From contig JAWZYV010000783.1 in the NCBI GenBank assembly GCA_038373885.1, positions 248,001-312,000 of the forward strand: 64,000 bases of DNA, in the 5' to 3' direction. This document shows, in pieces, positions 48,040 through 58,143 of this stretch. The notes under the pieces are model-generated. The model was given only the letters and a program-made list of their open reading frames with translations. It was not told the DNA's origin and did no database searches. Both the position numbers and the translations under genes were made by a program. Position 1 is the first letter of the stretch, and each line of letters starts with the position of its first letter. Origin of the DNA: Cheiracanthium punctorium. Its lineage: Eukaryota > Arthropoda > Arachnida > Araneae > Cheiracanthiidae.

Positions 48040-48915
48040 CAAAAGAAAAAAATCTGGAGTGACTCCACTCAACTTTCCGAACACTTACGATTAAGATCAT
48101 TACCAAGCATTTAAATAAATTTTAATGGATGAATAATTCAAACATATATACCAAATTGAAGCTCAATCGAATGCACCGTTTAAACGCTAGCGCACTTTCA
48201 AGAATTTCTCCCTATAGGCCATAATGTAAAAGAAATCTTTGTCGTAGCCCTGTAGAAAAACTATAAGTTCTATACACATCAAAATCAATACCTGTCTTAT
48301 AATGTTGGTTTATAACATGTAAACTTAATTTGAGCTCAATCGAATGTATCGTTTAAACGCTAGCGCATTTTCAAGAATTTCCTCCCATAGGCCATAATGT
48401 AAAAGAAATCTTTGTCGTAGCCCTGTAGAAAAACTATAAGTCCTATACACACACCAAAATCAATACCGGTCTTGCGACGGTGGTTTATAACATGTATACC
48501 CAATTTGAGCTCAATCGAATGTACCGTTTAAACGCTAGCGCATTTTCAAGAATTTCCTCCCATAGGCCATAATGTTAAAGAAATCTTTGTCGTAGCCCTG
48601 TAGAAAAACTATAAGTTCTATACACACCAAAATCAATACCGGTCTCGCGACGGTGGTTTATAACATATATACCCAATTAGAGCTCAATCGAATGCCCCGT
48701 TCAGGAGCTATCGTGTTCACTCACATACACACAAACACACATACACACATACATACACACACACACACACATACATACATACATCTCGTAAAAATAGCAT
48801 AAATGAATTCAGAAGACCTCAAAACGTGTAAATACACCAAAATCTCGAATTCGAATTTTTTCATGATTACAATACTTTCCTTACATGGTACATGTTCGGA
48901 AAGTAAAAATCTAGG
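48040..48915 (-). mobile_element. Dispersed repeat with three ~173-bp internal units (copy 2, inverted)
   Basis: Reverse-orientation relative of 29710-30390. Unit starts (GCTCAATCGAATG or close) lie at 48161, 48334, 48509 and 48682, a period of 173-175 bp. Units share GTTTAAACGCTAGCGCA and CTTTGTCGTAGCCCTGTAG. The left end has ACTTTCCGAACACTTACG; the right end has ACATGTTCGGAAAGTAAAAATC. A (CA)n tract (48722-48784) sits between the repeats and the right end, where copy 1 has only ATGTATGTATGTG. Confidence 0.85.
48722..48784 (+). repeat. (CA)n/(CATA)n microsatellite
   Basis: Imperfect CA and CATA repeats inside the inverted dispersed repeat; expanded relative to the short ATGTATGTATGTG at the matching place in the 29.8-kb copy. 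Confidence 0.95.
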
Positions 48916-49251
48916 ACTTTTCAAGAACTACTCAAGACAAATTCACGTTTTTCAAGGACTTAAAATACAGAAACTCAGTATACAGATAAAAAAATATGTA
49001 TTATGGAGGAGAAATGCTTATATGTTTGGCTGCATTAACACAAACGCTTAATTTTATTTTAAAAATAAATATTAACATAATTAAAAACTGAAATAGATCA
49101 AAAATAAAATAAAAAACAGATTAAGCAGATTCTTTTTTCACTCAGTCATGCAAAATCAATCTAATCCAAATTCATTTCCTTTTTAATTCACAGAATTAAT
49201 TATTTCTTAGTTATGCATACAAACTTTCGCATTAAATAATCGATAAATTCG

Positions 49252-49277
49252 ACAAAGCACACAATTGTGTGCTTTGT
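49252..49277. repeat. 26-bp perfect palindrome
   Basis: ACAAAGCACACAA followed immediately by its exact inverse TTGTGTGCTTTGT. No gene or element nearby explains it. Confidence 0.9.
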
Positions 49278-49959
49278 AACTGCATTAGAGATATAAATAA
49301 AAAAGTACTTAAAAGAAAATATTCATTTATTTAAAGGATGCAAAAAGATTGAAATTGAGCGGTAGTTATGAAAAACCGGAACAATACAGCCAAAAATCGC
49401 ATTTCCGTAACAAGGCTTGGAAATCGGAACAAATACGATTAAATCGGAATGGCTGGCAGCTATGCCTCTATGAGCTGAACGAGTAGCTAATAGTTATTCC
49501 TATAGAGAAAAAATTCAAAATCTTCTGAAATAAATTTTTAGGATTTCGTTTTACAGCAAGAACTTTACTGATATCGGATTTTGTCTTATCTTTTATGGAT
49601 AAATGAGCTTGTAAGGTGGAGTTTTTAATGTAGGTGCTCTATAAGATTTTCCAAAATTCGTAACCCATGAGGTAAATTGAGCCGAATCGTTCTTTTTACA
49701 TATTCCTCTCTACCATTAAATGCATATATCAGTAAAAATTTTGCTTTAAAATGTAATACACACGAATACCTAAAATCTGTGTAAGGACATTTGGGTATTC
49801 ACATTCCAAGGAGAGTTAATGGTCGACCTCCTTTTCTGTACATATCTTTCTTGAAAGAAAAAGAAAATTTATATGTGAAATTCTTGCTTTGAAATGTAAC
49901 AAATATGAATCCATTGTTTAGGCGCAGCTTTCCTGCAATTAAAAATTCTTAAAAACTAT

Positions 49960-50290
49960 TACTTTTAATTTAATGTAAAAAAAATGACGTTAGTTTCTTA
50001 CGCACCTAATAACAGTAAGCCGATATTCTTTTGTCTACACCCCGTAAATTGCTAGTTCGAGGCAACACTGTCATGTCTCAATAATGTCGTTTAATAAGAG
50101 CGTCTATTCAGTATGAATTTAATGTAAATATTAATGAATTTAATGTAAAAATATGACATTCTTTTTGGTGCACCTAATAATTGTAACCCGGTATTCTTTC
50201 GTTTACACCATTTATGTTGCTAGTCCGAGGCAATACTATCATGTCTCAAGAACGTCGTTTAATAAGAGAGTCTATTAAATATCGGCAAAA
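49960..50290 (+). repeat. Diverged tandem duplication, period ~168 bp
   Basis: Two units share GCACCTAATAA, GTAA(G/C)CCG(A/G)TATTCTTT and CGAGGCAA(C/T)ACT(G/A)TCATG (50058 and 50226). They are clearly diverged, so the duplication is older than the one at 22.2 kb. Confidence 0.75.
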
Positions 50291-51560
50291 TTATCTGAAG
50301 AAAAAATAAGCATAAGACATTAAAAAATTATCACCAAATTTGACACATGCAGCACCACTTAAGACAATCTCATTATTCAAGTTTTGTTCCTTTTGTAACT
50401 ATCACTCAGTTTCGACATCACTTCATTTTTAAGATATGATGTATCGCTCAGTAGCGAGGACTCAATTCAAAAGGCGCAAAAAGCACACAGCGAGAGAAAC
50501 TGAAATAATCAGTATACTTCAAATATCTTAATGCAATCAACCAGCGATTGTAAAATGAAAAATAAACGTTTAATTTATTGTAAAAATATTTTATCTCATA
50601 TTGTGTTCATAATATTGTTTTTGGAAAATACAAATATGATCTAATTTTGTCTTTGTTCTTTTTAAGCAGAGTGTTCAGAGAATTACTGAACTTTTTTCCG
50701 TACCATATTTCGTTTTTATACAACCAAATTAATCTTTGGCAAAAGTTTGAAATTTGTTTATGTGACAACTTGGAATTGGAAGAGGCGTTGGCGTAAGCGT
50801 GCTATGTGTAATGGAGACAATTTCGAAGGGGATAGAATTGATGCAGACGAATGAACATTTTTTCCCGAAAATAAAATTTACCATTATTTTTTAACATACC
50901 TTCTTTTTATCAATGGACAGTCCAAAAAGTTTTCAGGAATTTCAACTTCACAGCTGTGGGAGATTATGAAATTTTATGTGATAATTTTAAAACAAAATAT
51001 AAGTGGTTCTTTTGGGTTTTTTTTTTTTTTTTTTCGAGCATAAAAGTCTGAAATGTTTGAGTTCTAAAATTACGCAAAATCGACTAAATTTCTACGCAGT
51101 AAATGTGCTACACCTAACTCACAAGATCTTCCCTTAACTCCATATTTTATTTTTACTACTCTATCATACAAATTAACTCTTGTCATACAATATATGGTCC
51201 CCATTCACAAAAGTCGACTTTCAACTTTAAATATTCAGGTGTACAATTTTTGCAACAATATTCTTTCAGAACAAAGAACTTTGTTTAACTTAACAAAGCC
51301 TAAACAATTTTGTTTCCCGAGCAGCCATCTTAAAATTTTAAGTGAGCAATAGGATAAATATGTAGGGTACAGTTATTGACACTATACACAGTTATGAGAA
51401 CCTTTGCATTATCGTTCTAATCAAATAAAGATATTAAGGAAACTAAACAAGTTTTGATTTTTAAAGCAATTTCTTAATGGATAGAAATTTTGAATAAAAT
51501 TTGTAGGAAATGCAGTAAGTGGCTGTTGATAAAATTATCTGCAGTTAGTTTTTGAATATA

Positions 51561-52500
51561 CAGGGTGTCCCAAAAAGGTGATAACACGCAAATTCTTTTG
51601 TCTGTTAGAATTAAGTGGGCAATGTAAATTGGAGACATGTTCAAAATAAGGTATAGGGAAAAATATGAGGGCAGATACACCAGTAACTGATACTTTACCC
51701 AGTAACTGATACTATTTTAATACGCTTTTACTTCAGAATTTTTATGAAAAGGTGCTATTTAGTACTAATTTAGACATTTTTCTCCAATTTTATGCAACAC
51801 TTTTATCTCCATGGGCTTTAGGTCACAAAAATTGATATTTTAAACATAGTACTAAAAAGTTATGATTCTTAGTAGCTGGCTTAATGCTGAAATTAAGATG
51901 CGTTCATTTTCAACCTCTTTCTATTCGAAACATGCTTCTATTTAGAAATTAATTTAAATTGAATTATATCATAATATTTCATAAAATGTAACGAAAATGT
52001 TCGTACTCAGTGCAATTTTAAATAGATTAATGTTTTAATCTTTTTCTGATACTAGTTCTCATAAAATTGAAAAATATTTGTCTTAGTATTATATCTGATA
52101 CAATTCAATTTAATTTAACTTTTAAAAAGAAAGGTGCTTCAAATAGAAACAGATTAAAAATGAAAGTATCTTAATTTCAACATAAAGCAGTTATTGAGAA
52201 TCAGAATTGTTTTAGACTGAGTTTAAAAACTCAAATTTTGATACCTAGAGCCCCTGGAGCTTTAAAAAAAGTTGTATAAAATTTAAATATTCTAAATTGG
52301 CACTAAATATCACTATTACATAAAAATTCTGAAATAAAAACTTAATACAGTAAATTATCTGGCAAAGTGTCAGTTACTGGTGCACCTACCCTAGTCTTTT
52401 TTCTTACCTTATTTTGAACATTTTTAAAAAATTTACATTGCCGACTTAACTCTAGTAGACAAAGAATTAAACCATCTTGCCACCTTTTTGGGACAACCTG
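51561..52500. mobile_element. 940-bp fold-back element with CAGGGTGTCCCAAAAAGGTG ends
   Basis: The left end is CAGGGTGTCCCAAAAAGGTG; the right end is the inverse of CAGGTTGTCCCAAAAAGGTG. Complementarity continues inward for more than 400 bp per arm (TTAAGTGGGCAATGTAAATT versus TTAAGTCGGCAATGTAAATT; CACCAGTAACTGATAC versus CACCAGTAACTGACAC; TGCTGAAATTAAGATG versus TGTTGAAATTAAGATA). It is therefore almost entirely one long imperfect hairpin, and no protein is encoded. CAGGGTGTCCCAAAA ends are widespread in arthropod DNA elements. Confidence 0.8.
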
Positions 52501-52559
52501 TGTATTTAAAAACTATCATCAGATAACTTTCTGAATAGCTATTTACTGTATTTCTTAGA

Positions 52560-53000
52560 AATTTTATGCAATTATCATGAACTTGACAGAAACACCAATA
52601 ACTAAAATGAGCGTCAATTACTGGTGAAATCCATTTTTTTAACCATAAATCAATAAATTTACTTATACAAAAAAACCTATACAGGCTTATTTTATGCACT
52701 ATTATTTGATACAATTCAGTTTAAATTGATTTCTAAAATAGAAACAGTTTTAAAATGAACTCATCTTAATATCAGCATTAAACCAACTCTGAGAATCAGA
52801 TTTTTTTTAATCACTGATTTTAAAATCTCAATTTCTGATACCTAGTGGAACTGGGTGGGGGAGGGGATTGCATAAAATAGAAGGAAAATGTTTAAATATG
52901 GTACTGGAAAGCACCATTTGATAACAGTTCTGAAATAAAAGCTTATTATAATAAATTATTTGGCAAAGTGTCAATTACTGGTGCACCTAACCTATATATT
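52560..53000. repeat. Extra partial arm of the fold-back family
   Basis: It matches the right arm of the neighbouring fold-back, ending AAGTGTCAATTACTGGTGCACCTAACC (compare AAGTGTCAGTTACTGGTGCACCTACCC at 52366-52392). It is diverged, begins near CGTCAATTACTGGTG at 52613 or slightly before, and lacks an opposite arm. Confidence 0.6.
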
Positions 53001-53099
53001 TCATTAAATTTGATAGGCCTTCCCAATAATTTAATAATTTTTCACCAGTGTTATAGTACTTTTAACAAAGCAATGGACAGTTAGATGTGAAATCCGGAA

Positions 53100-54181
53100 A
53101 ATGCTGTAGCTTCGATTACAATATTGCCCTCAATAGTGTCCTTCGCATTCCTGAAAGCCATGAGCCAAGAAAACGTCCAGACAGGATTTAAATGCATAGG
53201 CCACTTAGCCGGAATGGATTTTCAGATGCTGGCTTCACCCCGCATCTGTGCATGATCGTCCTCTCAAGCAACAAGGCCTACCTGACCCTGTAAGTGTAAG
53301 CCTAGATAACAATCTTCAAAGTGACTGTCAGGACAAAGGAAGTCTGGATTTTCTAGAGAATAATGAAACATCTTTATTAAAAATTCCACCAGATGCAATT
53401 AACAAAGCAGGCCAAAGTGAAATAAAAGTAGTTATTTCTCAAGAAATTAGACCATTTGCCCAAGCACATCCAAGGGATCTTTCGAACGTCAGAAAGATCG
53501 ACCATGTACACGGATACTTCTGAGAAAACATGCCATTGCTTCAACTGAGAAGCACAAAATAAATTTACAAGCAAAAAGAAACGTAAAAAATGAGAAACAG
53601 CCCAGAAACTTTGTTCTAACAAAAAAGTGCAAACAGAAAATTGTTTATGAATCTTCAACAAGTGAATCATCTGATAACGAATGTGTCAAATCGGGAACAG
53701 AAAGTGGCATCTCAATAGACAAAGGTTTCATAAGCAAAAAATATCCTAACATCAGTGACCTCGAGATCGATGATCATATCCTGGTTAAATTTTTAGGCAA
53801 AAGTTCATTTAAATACTTCGTAGGAAGATTACAGAAGATATTGCCTGATACTGATGCGATTGAAATTCTTATGAGGCATTTGTCTTCCACGAATGAAAAA
53901 ATATTTCAATTTTGGATTCCACAAGAACAACGATATCTGCATCCATCACATAAACAATGTTTAGCCTTCCACTCCCAGCTCCTGTTGGTGAAACAGCAAG
54001 CTGTAGCAATCAATACAAGTTCATTTGTAAAGAAGTTTTTGATTATAAAGCCATCCATAACATTGGTGACAACCTACTGCGCGGAGTAGTTTGTCTCATT
54101 CGAAATTTGAATAAAAAACGAAACGATGATTTTCAATATGAAAAAAATGCTTCCTGGTCTTTCATTTTAAATGGAATATAA
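53100..54181 (+). pseudogene. Pogo/Tigger/jerky-like transposase C-terminal remnant (frameshifted)
   Basis: Plus-strand blocks match the C-terminal third of DDE transposases of the pogo/jerky group. AFLKAMSQENVQTGFKCIG corresponds to the AF..A....I..GFR.TGI block. Then come HDRPLKQQGLPDPVSVSLD, EIRPFAQAHPRD (the IRPFPKAxPR motif), and YTDTSEK, where the frame shifts. A charged, Ser-rich linker (SSTSESSDNE) is followed by HILVKFLGKSSFKYFVGRLQ, the V-K-F...YYVG domain seen at the ends of such proteins. At least two frameshifts and a stop interrupt it. The catalytic DDE domain is absent upstream, where the fold-back elements lie. Confidence 0.75.
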
Positions 54182-55082
54182 GGCAAAATATAGTCAATTT
54201 TATGACAACTAATTTTATTTAAACTGTATTCTTGCTAGTAGAACATACGAAAAGTGAGACAACCTTCCCTTCCCTTCCTTCCCCTACTGTAAAGATCAAA
54301 TAGAGCCTGTAAAGATCAAACAGAGAATTTGCCTTCTGATAGAGTTCGTGATTTCGTTGGAATTGTGGAGTGCTTATTAATTTCAACGAGTCCATACTTA
54401 ATTTGCGTGTTTCATTTAATTTTTTTATGTATGTAACTTAATTTCATTTTAAATGTACGTTATAATGTCAATATCAGTGTGGTGTATTATCTTTATCATG
54501 TTGATTTATTTTCTCAGTTATGGTTTAAGTTCGATCAAATACGTCAAATTCATTGTTCCAGATCCCAAATGATACCTTTACTAGGTGATGTATATTTGAA
54601 AAAAGTGAAAAATCTTTTGATTCAAATTATAAGGATATTTTAATGTTCTGTGCATTAAAATATGATTTTCACGTGTTTTACACGAATTATACTAAACTGC
54701 ACACATGTTTAACACGAATTATACTACAGCATTGCATTGCGCAATTCATGGACTATAAATACATTTGTCACAGAATGTTGCTGACACGTTTTACTTGATC
54801 AAAGAGTGTACGAAATGAGAGAGGAGGGTAGGAATTAAGATTTTTTAATGTACAGAATATACACACTGGTGTAACTGGGTTAGATTTTTGTACATATGAG
54901 GGGGGGGTATTTTAGGCTACCCTAAAGGGCTTGATCTTCAGTACTTGCAATAAAAAATTACTTATAATGATGACACCGTCTGATTATGTAATCCCTTTTA
55001 TATACCAAGACAATGTACTCAATATTTTGGTTTTCTTCTTCTGAATATTATTGAGGAAGTCGTATTTTGAAATTTTTATGTA

Positions 55083-57010
55083 CAGCTGCGGAAAAAAAAA
55101 AGTCCCACTTGCTCTTTATTTCGCCATCGCTCGTCGTATAGCAAAGTTATATATACCATTCGTTTGCAAATAACGCGTACTTTAATTTACTATTAATTTA
55201 ATTTGCATAAGGGACCGTCTTCATATTCTGCATCAACTTCGTTTTCCTCAATGGCAACCCCATATTTTGACTTTATTAAACGAAAGAAAACCTTCAAATT
55301 ACCCTAAATATAAATTTTCACCAATTTTATACGATAATTTCCGGAGATATTGCGAATTCATTTTTACGCGTTTTTAAGGGACTTTCTGCAAATTGAAAAA
55401 CGCTATTTGTAGGTTCCGAACTTTTCGCCTTTCATTTATTTCGCTCGCGAGAATTAAAAGAAATTAATATTATTTTCAAGGAAAATATTGTTCCCATCTC
55501 TCTGAAAGTTTTTTGTACTGAGAATATCAAGGGTAGAATAAAATATTTAGTCTGTGGTCCAAATGACCCGTGAGTTCATAACTTCCTTGGTTCGTACACA
55601 TGATTTAAGGGAAAAATGCAAAATGAATGCTAAGGATTTTGAAAATCTTTGTAATTTTGTACGAAATTCCTTCTGATGCATTAGAGTAATTTTGAAATTG
55701 TTATTCAGTGTTTCTCTTGATGTTTCTCTTAGACAGCTGAAATGTTGGCAGGAGTTAAAGGCTGCTCCCTGCTCTTCTGACTACAAGCATGAATATTGCT
55801 CGACTCAGCTATGGTCGAACTTAAAGAATGGTTTCATGATTGAAAATTTATTTGTTTGAATTTCATGTAAGAAACGCAATTACTTTTTTAATGACCCAAT
55901 ATTATCACTGTGTTTGTTATTTCACTTTCTTCATTTAATACTATCGCCTGCAATGTGCAATATTCTTAAGACTTTTGGCGGTATTTTAATTTATAGTTAG
56001 ATGAAATTTTTTTTTACAGAAATACGTGAGTTTGAATGTTTGATAAAGTATGGGGAATTCCAAAGACCTAATGTTTCCGATATTAAAAAAGGTCACATTC
56101 ATGCCTGGAAACTTGAGGATGTTAGTTTTTCAGAAATAGCACGTTGTATTAGAAGACATACATCTACTGCATCTAATTCTATAGCTGGAAAATATTTTAT
56201 TTGGGGGAATATGGTAGCGGACGCAACAATACACGCTTTATAGAATCCCCAACAAACTGTAAAAACCTCTAATTTATTTGCTTCAAAATTTGATATTTTT
56301 AATACTGGTATCTTTTACTGTGCTTTTGCACAAAATAAATCTAATTTACATTTATTTTATGCAATTTTCAAAAACTTTTCACTTAATAAATTTATATATG
56401 GTCCCTTAACTCATGAAAATAACACATTTTATTTAATATAAATTAAACTACTGAACGTAAAAATTTGAAATTTTGCACAGCCATGTAATATTAATTTCTG
56501 CATCTATTTCCATCGAAATTTGGTTAGGTCGCTATTCATAATTTTTTTTAATATTAATTTAATAATTCATAATTCATATTAATAATTTATTAAAAATCAT
56601 AATAACATTAAATTATGTTTGGGTCGTTTATTTCTAATAGTACGAATAAAAATCAGCTTCTTACTACCAATATTATATGAGATATGAATTCAAGTATGAA
56701 AGAATATTTTAACATAGGGGAGGGGGATTTTGGGTGCTCATAACTCACTCATTTTCTGTCCAAATTTATTGAAAATTGGTGTCCGGGGTTAAAATGAGCT
56801 AAATTTTTGAAATATGAAGTGAAATCTAGGGGTTGTTATTGAGAAAAAAAAGTTGGTGCGAATTTTAATATGTAGATGGCCCCTTATGCAATTTTTATGC
56901 ATAGCAAATTAAAGTGTGCGTCAATCGTAAACGATTGGTATCTGTAACTTTGCTGTGCGACGAACGACGGCCGAAAAATGTACAAGTGGGACTTTTTTTT
57001 TCCGCAGCTG
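55083..57010 (+). mobile_element. 1,928-bp Tc1/mariner-like element with ~165-bp TIRs
   Basis: TA target duplications lie at 55081-55082 and 57011-57012. The termini are CAGCTGCGGAAAAAAAAAAG followed by TCCCACTTG, and its inverse at the right end. Complementarity continues in diverged form for about 165 bp (ATACCATTCGTTTGCAAAT versus ATACCAATCGTTTACGATT; ACTTTAATTT; GCATAAGGG). Inside, only a helix-turn-helix fragment of the transposase is recognisable (56001-56243), so it is not autonomous. Confidence 0.88.
56001..56243 (+). pseudogene. Tc1/mariner transposase N-terminal helix-turn-helix fragment
   Basis: The frame contains NVSDIKKGHIHAWKLEDVSF followed by SEIARCIRRHTSTASN. This matches the Tc1-type pattern LSxFERGxIxGWKEEGxSxREIAxxxxRHxSTVxR, residues 24-59 of the frame. 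The frame then ends with no downstream DDE catalytic region visible before the right TIR. It lies inside the TA-flanked element 55083-57010, consistent with an internally decayed copy. Confidence 0.75.
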
Positions 57011-57591
57011 TACCATAACTAAACTGCTTACACACAGGTTTACATTCGCGCATTCGTCAAGCCCGTCATTATGCACAACTCCTTTAATGTTAAAAGTGTG
57101 CGTCAGTTTTCCTTTGTTATACATTCAAATCATTAATTAGATACTTTTATCATAAAAAGAAAACGTTCGTTTCTGCTTTTTTCTAGTGATTAGGGCCGAT
57201 GAACTTATGCATGTTATCTTAGCCTTCTATGCACTTTGGTATTAAGAAAATGAAAAGCCACTTGCAGCTAGATAACTGCTAGTTCCTCTCTTTTTAGAAG
57301 CGTAAGAAAAAACATGAGGTGCGTCGGTCGCCAGTTGATCTATTCTCAAAGTTTCTGTAGAATATTTTTATTCTTCTGTCCTAATTTATACTTTTATTAC
57401 CTTTAAAACACGTAAAATGTTTCTGTACATCACAAAGACCAATTATTTTCTAAATGCCACGTTAAAAAAGATGAAACTCTATGCAGTTATCTACACTGAC
57501 TTTTAGCAAAAAACTCTTTAAAACTGTAATTTTGTATTTCTGCTTGTAATGCTTTATGATGTACAACTTCTGATACATTAGAGTTCAAAGA

Positions 57592-57753
57592 TAGGGATGG
57601 ACGCGAGACAAAAAATTGTCGTCTCGCGTCCCCGCAAAACAGCCGAAAAGCTTTGTCTCGTCTCGCAAAAATCCCTATTTCATAATGTTAAAAATGCTTG
57701 TCTCGTCTCGCAAAAAAGCTGCAAATCTCTGTCTCGTCTCGCGTCCATCCCTA
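57592..57753. mobile_element. 162-bp MITE with TAGGGATGGACGCGAGAC termini, probably hAT-type
   Basis: The ends TAGGGATGGACGCGAGAC and GTCTCGCGTCCATCCCTA are perfect 18-bp inverses. The interior repeats TGTCTCGTCTCGC four times in varied forms. The 8-bp flanks TTCAAAGA and TTTAAGGA match at 6 of 8 positions, as expected for an old hAT target duplication. Confidence 0.8.
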
Positions 57754-57892
57754 TTTAAGGATTCAAAAATTTTATTAGAAGTCTCCGCCAGTATAGATGA
57801 AATATACAAGTTTCTACTTGTTCAGGTTGAAGCGAAAACTTCTTGCTTTTGATGTTGTAAAAATTTTTTTAAACAAACTTCAACATCTATGA

Positions 57893-58143
57893 TTAGGGTA
57901 GGTAAGGAGCAAAGGTCCGCGATTTTGAATTATAACCCATATCTGAAAAATTGGAACAAGTTATGAACCTAAACTCTTTTTATTAGAATATAGCTTAAAC
58001 CTTTACCTGTCGTCTTAAATGATCCCTTTTATCTAAAATGCAATACATGAAAACTGGGAATGACTTTTGCAGAATTTGGTATTTTCGGATCTTTGCCTCA
58101 TCTAATGGTGTAAAGATCAGCGGCGGTGGACTTTAGCCCCACT
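57893..58143. mobile_element. Pogo/Tigger-type MITE (~250 bp)
   Basis: The right end GGCGGTGGACTTTAGCCCCACTG reads backwards as CAGTGGGGCTAAAGTCCACC, a pogo-type terminus. The left part has GGAGCAAAGGTCCGCG about 15 bp in. Both ends are diverged. It abuts the larger transposon that starts at 58144. Confidence 0.5.

Noticed and set aside
48161..48690. CRISPR-like array of three spaced repeats
   Set aside because: The whole ~173-bp unit repeats, with no short repeat plus unique spacer pattern, and the genome is eukaryotic.
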